The notes beneath the pieces are model-generated. The model was not told where the DNA came from and did no database searches. It saw nothing but the letters and a program-made list of their open reading frames with translations. This document shows, in pieces, positions 1 through 5,398 of a stretch of DNA of 5,980 nucleotides (positions are counted from its first letter, which is position 1; each line of letters starts with the position of its first letter). Made by a program: the position numbers and the translations under genes. The DNA is from Candidatus Competibacteraceae bacterium (lineage in GTDB: Bacteria; Pseudomonadota; Gammaproteobacteria; Competibacterales; Competibacteraceae), in the NCBI GenBank assembly GCA_007120095.1, contig SKOM01000183.1, positions 1 through 5,980 of the forward strand, read 5' to 3'.

Positions 1-30
1 ATTTGTAACAAAATTTCTGGAGCGAGTATC

Positions 31-69
31 GTTCTCACGCTCCGGCGTGGGACGCAACCTGGCATCCAG
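31..69. repeat. Degenerate REP-like hairpin downstream of pyrD
   Basis: An inverted repeat has CACGC (36-40) facing GCGTG (45-49) across a 4-base loop. The stem extends outward through a T-G wobble and further C-G and T-A pairs. A second small stem, CTGG-cat-CCAG, follows at 59-69. The core resembles, from memory, the dispersed intergenic hairpins of the type GTTCCCACGCTC...GCGTGGGAAC that are common in many gammaproteobacterial genomes, but its outer arms have diverged. CGCTCC at 38-43 can also pair with GGAGCG at 19-24, giving an alternative fold. It lies just past the 3' end of pyrD, where it could stabilise or end that transcript, but no U-tract follows in the pyrD direction. Repeat membership is inferred, since only one copy is in view. 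Confidence 0.5.
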
Positions 70-85
70 CACAGTAGCGCCAGCA

Positions 86-115
86 AACCGCCTTAAGCCT
101 TAAGTGCTAGCGGTT
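86..115. repeat. Inverted repeat spanning the pyrD stop codon
   Basis: AACCGC (86-91) pairs with GCGGTT (110-115). Between them are two CTTAAG hexamers (92-97 and 99-104), each self-complementary, which can extend the stem. The TAA stop codon of pyrD (100-102, minus strand) lies inside. This could act as a 3'-end structure for the pyrD mRNA, but there is no run of T after it in the minus direction, so it is not a classical intrinsic terminator. Confidence 0.4.
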
Positions 116-1152
116 GGAATAGACGCTGCAGGGGTGGTTTGCAGCGCCATAGCCACCTCGCGTACCAACGCTGGCCCATGATAAACCAGCCCAGTGTACA
201 ACTGCACTAACTGCGCCCCGGCCTGATATTTAGCCACGGCATCGGCGGCGCTCATCACCCCGCCAGAAGCGATAATCGGCAGTTGACCGTCCAGGCGTTG
301 CCGGAACCGGGCCACCACAGCAGTGGCCTGTTCGGTCAACGGCGCGCCGCTCAGCCCGCCAGTTTGTGTCGCATGAGGCAAGCGGGTGACGCCGACACGG
401 CTGGCCGTGGTATTGGTAGCAATCAGCCCGTCCATGTTCTCCGCCAGTAACACTCCGGCGATACCGTCGATGGCCGCAGCGTCCAAATCCGGTGCCACCT
501 TCACCACCAGGGGCACATAGCGCCCATATTGATCGCTAAGCCGTGTTTGCGCCTCTTTAAGGGGCCGCAACAGCCCTGCCAAGGCATGCTGCTGCTGTAA
601 TTCCCGCAACCCCTGGGTATTCGGCGAAGAAATATTAATCGTTACATAATCGGCCAGCGGATAAGCCTGCTCTAAACCACTGAGGTAATCGTCTACCGCA
701 TGATCTAAAGGTGTAGTCGCCTGCTTGCCGATATTGATCCCGACAATGCCCGCATAACGCCGCCGGGCCACCTGGGCCAGCAGATACGCCATACCGCGGT
801 TGTTAAACCCCATGCGGTTAATCAAGGCCTGAGCTTCCGGCAGACGAAACAGGCGCGGTTTAGGATTGCCCGGTTGCGGGCGGGGAGTCACTGTGCCCAG
901 TTCGATGAAGCCAAAACCCAGCCGCCCCAGCCCATCCAGATAATCGCCGTTTTTGTCCATGCCAGCCGCCAGACCCACCGGATTGGTGAATGTTAACCCC
1001 ATCACCTCCACCGGCGCGGACACCACCTGCCGGGGAACAAGATGCCGGAAACGCTGCAAACCACCGAGCGCCCGGTCATGGGCGCGTTCGGGATCGAGCC
1101 GGAACAGCAGCGGGCGGGTCAGTCGGTACAAAGTCCGGTAATAATCAGGCAT
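100..1152 (-). CDS. pyrD: Dihydroorotate dehydrogenase (quinone), class 2
   Basis: PyrD oxidises dihydroorotate to orotate in the fourth step of de novo pyrimidine synthesis. Class 2 enzymes pass the electrons through FMN to membrane quinone. The 350-residue protein begins with the amphipathic N-terminal segment typical of class 2 (about 1-40, including LFRLDPERAH), which in the family contacts the membrane and the quinone. The barrel follows, with the FMN-binding LAAGMDKNGDYLDGL (61-75), ELGTVTPRPQPGNPKPR (84-100), INRMGFNN (111-118), NISSPNT (173-179) carrying the catalytic serine, VVKVAPD (216-222), ATNTT (245-249), GGLSGAPL (265-272) and ASGGV (295-299). The length fits the family (E. coli about 336). 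The ATG at 1152 is preceded by GAGGG only about 2 nt upstream, which is tight, but no other start is available before residue 51. It diverges from uvrC. Confidence 0.96.
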   Translation of the reverse strand: MPDYYRTLYRLTRPLLFRLDPERAHDRALGGLQRFRHLVPRQVVSAPVEVMGLTFTNPVGLAAGMDKNGDYLDGLGRLGFGFIELGTVTPRPQPGNPKPRLFRLPEAQALINRMGFNNRGMAYLLAQVARRRYAGIVGINIGKQATTPLDHAVDDYLSGLEQAYPLADYVTINISSPNTQGLRELQQQHALAGLLRPLKEAQTRLSDQYGRYVPLVVKVAPDLDAAAIDGIAGVLLAENMDGLIATNTTASRVGVTRLPHATQTGGLSGAPLTEQATAVVARFRQRLDGQLPIIASGGVMSAADAVAKYQAGAQLVQLYTGLVYHGPALVREVAMALQTTPAASIPTAST

Positions 1153-1165
1153 ACCCTCAATTCGC

Positions 1166-1193
1166 TTTATAATCCTCTACTATTGTCTATGAT
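1166..1193 (+). promoter_or_regulatory. Possible uvrC promoter(s) in the pyrD-uvrC gap
   Basis: The 59-bp divergent gap contains a perfect TATAAT (1168-1173), but without a good -35 hexamer 16-18 bp upstream. A second arrangement is TTTATA (1166-1171), 16 bp, TATGAT (1188-1193), which matches the sigma70 consensus at 4 of 6 and 5 of 6 positions. The second would start transcription near 1200 and leave only about a dozen bases before the uvrC ATG. The two overlap and I cannot choose between them from sequence. Confidence 0.4.
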
Positions 1194-1211
1194 GCCCGAA
1201 TCAACAGAACT

Positions 1212-3032
1212 ATGACCACTGCCTTTGACCCCAAAACCTTTGTCAAGACCCTGACGCCCCTGCCCGGTGTGTATCGGATGCTGGACGCCAGCGGCCAGGT
1301 GCTGTACATCGGCAAGGCGCGCAATCTCAAGCGCCGCGTGGCCAGTTATTTTCGCGCCCGCCCCGAATCGGCCAAAGTCCGCAGTTTAGTCGCCCAAATT
1401 CAGTCTATCGAAGTCACCGTCACCCATACCGAGGGTGAGGCGCTGATCCTGGAAAGCCATCTGATCAAGCGCCACCGGCCGCGCTACAATGTGTTGCTGC
1501 GCGATGACAAAGGCTATCCCTACATCCATCTCAGCGCTGATCAGTTCCCGCGGTTGAGTTTACACCGTGGCCCACGCCGAGCCGCAGGGCGGTATTTCGG
1601 CCCCTACCCCAACGCCACCGCAGCGCGTGAATCCCTGCAACTGATTCAACGGGTGTTTCAACTCCGCCCGTGCGAAAACAGCTTTTTTCACAACCGCAGC
1701 CGTCCCTGTTTGCAACACCAGATCAAACGCTGTACCGCCCCCTGTACCGGCTTGATCAGCGAGACCGACTACCGCCACGATGTCCACAGCGCGGTGCGCC
1801 TGCTGGAAGGCCGCAGCAGCGAGCTGATTGATGCCCTGGTGGAACGCATGGAGCAGGCGGCCAGTGAGTTGCGGTTTGAAAACGCCGCCCAATACCGCGA
1901 CCAAATCGCCCAGTTGCGCCAACTCCAAGAACGCCAGCACGTCAGCGGGGAACGCGGCGATCTTGATGTCCTGGCGGTCGCCGTTGAGGGCGGCAGCGCC
2001 TGTGTCCAGGTGTTTTTCTTCCGTGGCGGTCAGTTACAGGGCAATAACCGTTATTTTCCCCACATCCCCGCAGACGAATCCGCCGCTGAGGTGCTCAGCG
2101 CCTTTATCGGCCAGTATTATCTGAGCAAAAACATTCCCGCTGAACTCATCGTCAACCAACCGCTGGCGGATGCCGATTGGCTGGCCAGCGCGCTGAGCGA
2201 GCGCAGCGGCCACCGGGTCACCCTCCGCCACCGGGTTCGCGGCGAGCGCCAGCACTGGCTGAGCATGGCCAGCCATAATGCCGAGCAGTCCTTACGCGCC
2301 CAACAGGCCAGCCAGGCCGGCATGCAGCGCCGCTTCGCCGCCTTGCAAGACGTACTGGGATTAGAACAACCGCCTAGTCGGCTGGAATGTTTTGATATCA
2401 GTCATACCCAGGGTGAGGCCACCGTAGCCGCTTGTGTCGTGTTCAACCGTGAAGGCGCACAAAAATCGAGCTATCGGCGCTACACGATCCACGGCGTCAC
2501 TGCCGGCGATGACTATGCCGCCCTGGAGCAGGCGCTAGAACGGCGTTACAGTCGCCACAGCGAAGCCGCCGCCACACCGCTGCCCGATGTGTTAATCATC
2601 GACGGGGGGCAAGGACAACTCGCCCGCGCCCGCAGCGTATTACAGGCCGGGCAAATCAACGATATTACTTTGATAAGTATTGCTAAAGGCCCAGAGCGGC
2701 GTCCCGGTCAGGAACGGGTTTACTTGTCCGATAGTAATCAGCCGGTTATACTGCCCCCAGACTCAGTCGCTTTGCACTTGATTCAGCAAATCCGTGATGA
2801 AGCCCACCGATTTGCGATTGCCGGGCATCGTAACCGCCGCGCTAAACAGCGCAATACTTCGGTGCTGGAGCATATCGTCGGCATTGGCCCCAAACGTCGG
2901 CAACGTCTGCTCAAGCAGTTCGGCGGGCTACAACAACTGGCTCGTGCGGGCACGGAAGACATCGCCAAGGTCGCGGGCATTAGCCCGGAATTAGCCCAGC
3001 GCATTTACGACGCTTTTCACCCTAACCCATGA
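1212..3032 (+). CDS. uvrC: Excinuclease ABC subunit C
   Basis: UvrC is the dual nuclease of nucleotide excision repair. Recruited to damage by UvrB, it cuts the damaged strand on both sides of the lesion. The 606-residue protein (E. coli 610) has every expected part. An N-terminal GIY-YIG nuclease makes the 3' cut (GVY 19-21, LYIGKARNLKRR 31-42, EGEALILE 74-81 with the catalytic glutamate). Four cysteines at C154, C166, C174 and C178 match the cluster reported to bind 4Fe-4S in E. coli UvrC. A UVR motif for UvrB contact lies at about 196-238. The RNase H-like 5'-cut domain has FDISH (394-398), IDGGQGQL (463-470) and RDEAHRFA (528-535). A tandem helix-hairpin-helix DNA-binding tail occupies about 550-603. 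The N terminus aligns well with E. coli from the first residues, which supports the ATG at 1212, although no Shine-Dalgarno is visible. pgsA starts 6 bp after its stop. Confidence 0.98.
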   Translation: MTTAFDPKTFVKTLTPLPGVYRMLDASGQVLYIGKARNLKRRVASYFRARPESAKVRSLVAQIQSIEVTVTHTEGEALILESHLIKRHRPRYNVLLRDDKGYPYIHLSADQFPRLSLHRGPRRAAGRYFGPYPNATAARESLQLIQRVFQLRPCENSFFHNRSRPCLQHQIKRCTAPCTGLISETDYRHDVHSAVRLLEGRSSELIDALVERMEQAASELRFENAAQYRDQIAQLRQLQERQHVSGERGDLDVLAVAVEGGSACVQVFFFRGGQLQGNNRYFPHIPADESAAEVLSAFIGQYYLSKNIPAELIVNQPLADADWLASALSERSGHRVTLRHRVRGERQHWLSMASHNAEQSLRAQQASQAGMQRRFAALQDVLGLEQPPSRLECFDISHTQGEATVAACVVFNREGAQKSSYRRYTIHGVTAGDDYAALEQALERRYSRHSEAAATPLPDVLIIDGGQGQLARARSVLQAGQINDITLISIAKGPERRPGQERVYLSDSNQPVILPPDSVALHLIQQIRDEAHRFAIAGHRNRRAKQRNTSVLEHIVGIGPKRRQRLLKQFGGLQQLARAGTEDIAKVAGISPELAQRIYDAFHPNP

Positions 3033-3038
3033 TTCACG

Positions 3039-3614
3039 ATGCAGCCCAATCTGCCTAATATTTTAACCTTGCTAAGAATCGCCATCATTCCGGTGTTCAT
3101 CGGCGTGTTCTACTGGCCGTCCGTCTGGGCTAATTTAATCTGCACCACATTATTTGGACTGGCCGCACTGACCGACTGGCTGGACGGCTATTTAGCCCGC
3201 CGCTGGGGGCAGACTTCGGCATTCGGGGCTTTTCTCGATCCGGTGGCCGATAAGTTAATCGTTGCGGCGGCCCTGGTGCTGCTGGTGCAAGCGATTCCCA
3301 CCCCGCTGATGGCGGTTGCCGCTACCGTGATTATCGGCCGTGAAATCACCATTTCAGCGCTGCGGGAGTGGATGGCACAGCTCGGCAGTCACAGCAAGGT
3401 CGCGGTGTCGATGCTGGGCAAAATCAAAACCACGGCCCAGATGAGCGCTTTGCTGCTGTTATTGTACCGCGACCCGATTTTCGGAATTCCAGTGCTGGAA
3501 ATCGGCCTGGTGCTGCTGGCTGTCGCCGCAGCGCTGACGTTATGGTCGATGGTGAATTATCTTTTGTTGGCCTGGCCGGAGCTGAAAAGTCGAAAAGCAC
3601 TTGACGCGCCCTGA
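3039..3614 (+). CDS. pgsA: CDP-diacylglycerol--glycerol-3-phosphate 3-phosphatidyltransferase
   Basis: PgsA makes phosphatidylglycerophosphate from CDP-diacylglycerol and glycerol-3-phosphate in the inner membrane, the committed step to phosphatidylglycerol and cardiolipin. The 191-residue protein carries the complete CDP-alcohol phosphatidyltransferase signature DGx2ARx8Gx3Dx3D: D49-G50, A53-R54, G63, D67 and D71, with a further aspartate at D46. Hydrophobic segments at roughly 8-25, 32-45, 73-100, 133-143 and 152-177 are consistent with a polytopic membrane protein. The start MQPNLPNILTLLR closely matches E. coli MQFNIPTLLTLFR and supports the ATG at 3039. The uvrC stop ends 6 bp upstream and there is no clear Shine-Dalgarno, so translation is probably coupled to uvrC. 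The uvrC-pgsA pairing is conserved in gammaproteobacteria. The last codons overlap the -35 hexamer of the tRNA promoter. Confidence 0.97.
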   Translation: MQPNLPNILTLLRIAIIPVFIGVFYWPSVWANLICTTLFGLAALTDWLDGYLARRWGQTSAFGAFLDPVADKLIVAAALVLLVQAIPTPLMAVAATVIIGREITISALREWMAQLGSHSKVAVSMLGKIKTTAQMSALLLLLYRDPIFGIPVLEIGLVLLAVAAALTLWSMVNYLLLAWPELKSRKALDAP

Positions 3615-3628
3615 CAAGCTCTTATAAT
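3601..3628 (+). promoter_or_regulatory. Sigma70-type promoter of the tRNA cluster
   Basis: TTGACG (3601-3606, 5 of 6 consensus) and a perfect TATAAT (3623-3628) are separated by 16 bp. Transcription would begin around 3635, just ahead of the tRNA-Gly gene at 3642. The -35 hexamer lies within the final codons of pgsA and the stop codon falls in the spacer. The tRNAs therefore appear to have their own strong promoter in addition to any readthrough from uvrC-pgsA. Confidence 0.8.
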
Positions 3629-3641
3629 AATCGGTCTCGAA

Positions 3642-3717
<76 letters not shown>

Positions 3718-3726
3718 GACACTGAA

Positions 3727-3757
3727 CCCCGACTTGATCGGGTTTTTTGCCTTTTTT
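3727..3757 (+). terminator. Intrinsic terminator-like hairpin between tRNA-Gly and tRNA-Cys
   Basis: CCCGA (3728-3732) pairs with TCGGG (3738-3742) around a 5-base loop, followed at once by six T (3743-3748). A second run of six T lies at 3752-3757. The flanking AA (3725-3726) and TT (3743-3744) could extend the stem past a bulged C at 3727. The stem is short, so termination is probably partial. Transcripts beginning at the upstream promoter would yield more tRNA-Gly than the two downstream tRNAs unless readthrough is efficient. Confidence 0.65.
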
Positions 3758-3774
3758 ACCCTGTAATTTTCCAA

Positions 3775-3848
3775 GGCTGGGTGGCAGAGTGGTTATGCAG
3801 CGGCCTGCAAAGCCGTGGACGCCGGTTCGATTCCGACCCCAGCCTCCA
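3775..3848 (+). tRNA. cysT: tRNA-Cys (anticodon GCA)
   Basis: A 74-base cloverleaf with acceptor GGCTGGG (3775-3781) paired to CCCAGCC (3838-3844), discriminator U as required for cysteine identity, and an encoded CCA (3846-3848). The anticodon stem GCGGC/GCCGT (3800-3804 with 3812-3816, one G-U pair) frames the loop CTGCAAA, with GCA at 3807-3809. The T loop TTCGATT is present. It is the counterpart of E. coli cysT and lies 57 bp after tRNA-Gly, beyond a terminator-like hairpin. Confidence 0.97.
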
Positions 3849-3876
3849 TCCTTCAAGCACGCAACAGTGTCGCCGC

Positions 3877-3963
3877 GCCCGGGTGGCGGAATAGGTAGAC
3901 GCAAGGGACTTAAAATCCCTCGACCGCAAGGTCGTGCCGGTTCGAGTCCGGCCCCGGGCACCA
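3877..3963 (+). tRNA. leuZ: tRNA-Leu (anticodon UAA)
   Basis: An 87-base class II tRNA with a long variable arm (CGACCGCAAGGTCG, about 3921-3934). The acceptor stem GCCCGGG (3877-3883) pairs with CCCGGGC (3953-3959). The discriminator is A and the CCA (3961-3963) is encoded. The anticodon arm AGGGA-CTTAAAA-TCCCT places TAA at 3911-3913, reading UUA and UUG. It matches E. coli leuZ in position and anticodon. Its 3' end is 2 bp from the stop codon of the convergent sirtuin gene, and no terminator is visible between them. Confidence 0.97.
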
Positions 3964-3965
3964 GA

Positions 3966-4661
3966 CTACCGCAGGTGTTGTAACCACTCGCGCATACCCT
4001 CACAGGCCGTTTTGCGGATCACCTGAGCGCCCTGAACCTGCGCCGGTTCGCCAGGGTCGATGACAGTGATAGGCACACCGGGGGCGACGTAGTCTACCAG
4101 ACCGGCGGCGGGATAAACTTGCAATGATGTGCCGATCACCAGCAGATAATCGGCCTGGCTGGCGACTTCCATGGCGACTTCAATCATCGGCACCAGTTCG
4201 CCAAACCACACCACATGCGGGCGCAGCGGACTGCCCAGAACGCAGCGCTCCTCAGGAGTGATCGGTGCGTAGCCGATGTCGTAAATCAGTTCCGGATCAA
4301 CGGTGCTGCGCGCCTTGGTCAATTCACCATGCAGGTGCAGCACCCGGGTTGAACCCGCACGTTCGTGAAGGTCGTCAATATTCTGGGTGATGATGCTGAC
4401 CGCATGGGTTTGCTCCAGCTCGGCCAGAGCGCGGTGGGCAAAATTGGGTTCGACGTCGGCAAGCTGGCGACGCCGGGCATTATAAAACCGCTGCACCAGC
4501 TCGGGGTCGCGGGCAAAGGCTTCCGGAGTGGCCACATCGTAGACACTGTGCTGTTCCCACAGGCCGCCGTGGTCGCGAAAGGTGCCCAGGCCGCTTTCAG
4601 CGCTGATCCCAGCACCGGTCAAGACCACAATATGTTGAGTTGATGAATAGGTCAAAGCCAT
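3966..4661 (-). CDS. cobB: Sir2-family NAD-dependent deacylase (CobB-like, class III)
   Basis: Sirtuins remove acyl groups from lysines using NAD, releasing nicotinamide and O-acyl-ADP-ribose. Numbered from the ATG at 4661 (231 residues), the protein shows GAGIS (16-20), GTFRD (26-30), FYNARR (59-64), TQNIDDLHERAG (92-103), the catalytic histidine in HLHGE (109-113), LRPHVVWFGE (146-155) and GTSLQVYPAAG (177-187). Y60 and R63 match the Tyr/Arg pair that gives class III sirtuins such as E. coli CobB and SIRT5 a preference for acidic acyl groups like succinyl. The zinc-binding cysteines are mostly gone: serine 119 stands where CobB has KVRC, and only C140 remains near the second pair. The protein would therefore probably fold without zinc. 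GAGGTG lies just upstream of this ATG. A GTG at 4724 could add 21 basic residues, but these are outside the family core. Confidence 0.93.
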   Translation of the reverse strand: MALTYSSTQHIVVLTGAGISAESGLGTFRDHGGLWEQHSVYDVATPEAFARDPELVQRFYNARRRQLADVEPNFAHRALAELEQTHAVSIITQNIDDLHERAGSTRVLHLHGELTKARSTVDPELIYDIGYAPITPEERCVLGSPLRPHVVWFGELVPMIEVAMEVASQADYLLVIGTSLQVYPAAGLVDYVAPGVPITVIDPGEPAQVQGAQVIRKTACEGMREWLQHLR

Positions 4662-4756
4662 CACACCTCGCTGAATATCCGCCGCTGCTAAAGATCTGCG
4701 CTTTCTCAAAGCCGATCTGTTCACGCCGTCCCTGCCGATGCCTTGCAGAACCAGGT

Positions 4757-4762
4757 CTTATA
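4757..4762 (-). promoter_or_regulatory. Possible -10 element for the sirtuin gene
   Basis: On the minus strand this reads TATAAG, 5 of 6 consensus, about 95 bp upstream of the preferred ATG. No good -35 hexamer is found 16-18 bp further upstream. Initiation near 4750 would include both candidate start codons. This is weak evidence. Confidence 0.25.
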
Positions 4763-4901
4763 CGACTCTTGCGTGCGTTTAAAGTCTCGCCGCAGCGCGT
4801 CGCGACCATCAATTAGTCTAACAGACGGTATTCATCGCACACAACTGCTGACAGATAACGCTAGATTAAAACAGAAAAGCGCAGATTTATCGTTTCCCAC
4901 G

Positions 4902-5138
4902 CTAATCGGACTCGGTTCGCAGGGCCGCGTAGCGGCCGAGACCGAACCCAGGCTCCGCCTTGTGCCGCCTCGCATCAAGCTCAAAAATCACCGCCGTCCC
5001 CTCGACCCGTGAGATGACGCAGACATCGGTGGATTGTGACTGTACTGAAGCGGACGCGAAAAGAACCACGGCCATGAGCACTGCGTAAAGCCACTGTCTT
5101 GCAATCGCGATGGTCTGTCGGTGTGCCGTTATAGCCAT
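4902..5138 (-). CDS. Hypothetical small exported protein or FecR-like fragment
   Basis: I do not recognise this gene with confidence. From the ATG at 5138 it encodes 78 residues. A basic start (MAITAHRQTIAIARQ) is followed by a hydrophobic stretch (WLYAVLMAVVLFASASVQSQ, about 16-35) that looks like a signal peptide or single membrane anchor. The remainder begins STDVCVISRVEGTAVIFELD and ends GRYAALRTESD. The spacing of a short beta-like VEGTAV segment and a G-x(4)-LRTESD end loosely recalls the start of FecR-type domains, where LRTG-x-DS-type motifs are common. Such domains normally continue for many more residues, whereas here TAG follows at once. It may therefore be a truncated remnant. The Shine-Dalgarno is weak, and in-frame starts exist up to 5216. 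It could also be non-coding. Confidence 0.35.
   Translation of the reverse strand: MAITAHRQTIAIARQWLYAVLMAVVLFASASVQSQSTDVCVISRVEGTAVIFELDARRHKAEPGFGLGRYAALRTESD
4914..4948. repeat. Nested inverted repeat at the end of the small exported ORF
   Basis: The outer arms GGTTCG (4914-4919) and CGAACC (4943-4948) enclose perfect inner arms GGCCGC (4923-4928) and GCGGCC (4932-4937) around a 3-base GTA loop. The strands between are 3 and 5 bases. The 12 potential pairs make a strong hairpin in either transcript. On the minus strand it covers codons near the 3' end of the small ORF, about 10 bases before its stop. No T-run follows directly, so it is not an evident intrinsic terminator. Confidence 0.6.
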
Positions 5139-5256
5139 TTGCTCTGTTTTCCAGAAATGAAGGAGTACCCCACCCGAGGCTAAGGCCTGACGTAAATCCA
5201 TGGATTTGTGAATCATACTTGTGCAATAAGATCAAATTATGCTAGGGTGCTTAACA

Positions 5257-5271
5257 TTCCCATCATGGGAA
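5257..5271. promoter_or_regulatory. Perfect 7-bp palindrome, candidate operator
   Basis: TTCCCAT (5257-5263) and ATGGGAA (5265-5271) are exact reverse complements around a single C. A one-base centre cannot make a stable RNA hairpin at full length, which favours a DNA site for a dimeric regulator. A TATGCT hexamer (5238-5243) ends 13 bp before it, so the palindrome would lie just past a start site near 5250 if that hexamer is a -10 element. No convincing -35 is seen. It lies between the small minus-strand ORF and the DsrE-like gene. The regulator is unknown. Confidence 0.45.
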
Positions 5272-5386
5272 GCCAGCCAGTTTGATGACGGTGCCGATGC
5301 AGCACTTTGTGCGCAGGGCTTGTCGCCATCGCTACCCGTTTTCCAAGCACGGCATGGTTGCTGTTGATTCCGACACTATTCGATCC

Positions 5387-5392
5387 AAGGAG
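5387..5392 (+). promoter_or_regulatory. Ribosome binding site deciding the DsrE-like gene start
   Basis: AAGGAG lies 6 nt ahead of the ATG at 5399. It favours this start over the upstream in-frame ATG at 5282, which lacks a comparable site and would bury the signal peptide behind 39 extra residues. Confidence 0.85.
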
Positions 5393-5398
5393 ATTATC

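Noticed and set aside
1560..2323. Minus-strand and alternate-frame ORFs inside uvrC
   Set aside because: They are shadows of a strongly conserved reading frame in GC-rich DNA.
4662..4724. GTG start at 4724 adding 21 residues to the sirtuin
   Set aside because: The extension is basic and outside the conserved core. The ATG at 4661 has GAGGTG close upstream and gives the usual short lead into GAGIS. It is not excluded, since AGGGA precedes the GTG.
4848..4867. CTGACA and TAGATT as a plus-strand promoter
   Set aside because: The hexamers are only 8 bp apart, and there is no supported plus-strand gene directly downstream.
4743..5012. Plus-strand 89-codon ORF
   Set aside because: It has no recognisable domain, a low-complexity basic composition and no ribosome site, and it lies opposite the more protein-like minus-strand ORF.
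5282..5398. N-terminal extension of the DsrE-like protein from the ATG at 5282
   Set aside because: It lacks a good ribosome site and would hide a clear signal peptide. AAGGAG lies 6 nt before the ATG at 5399.
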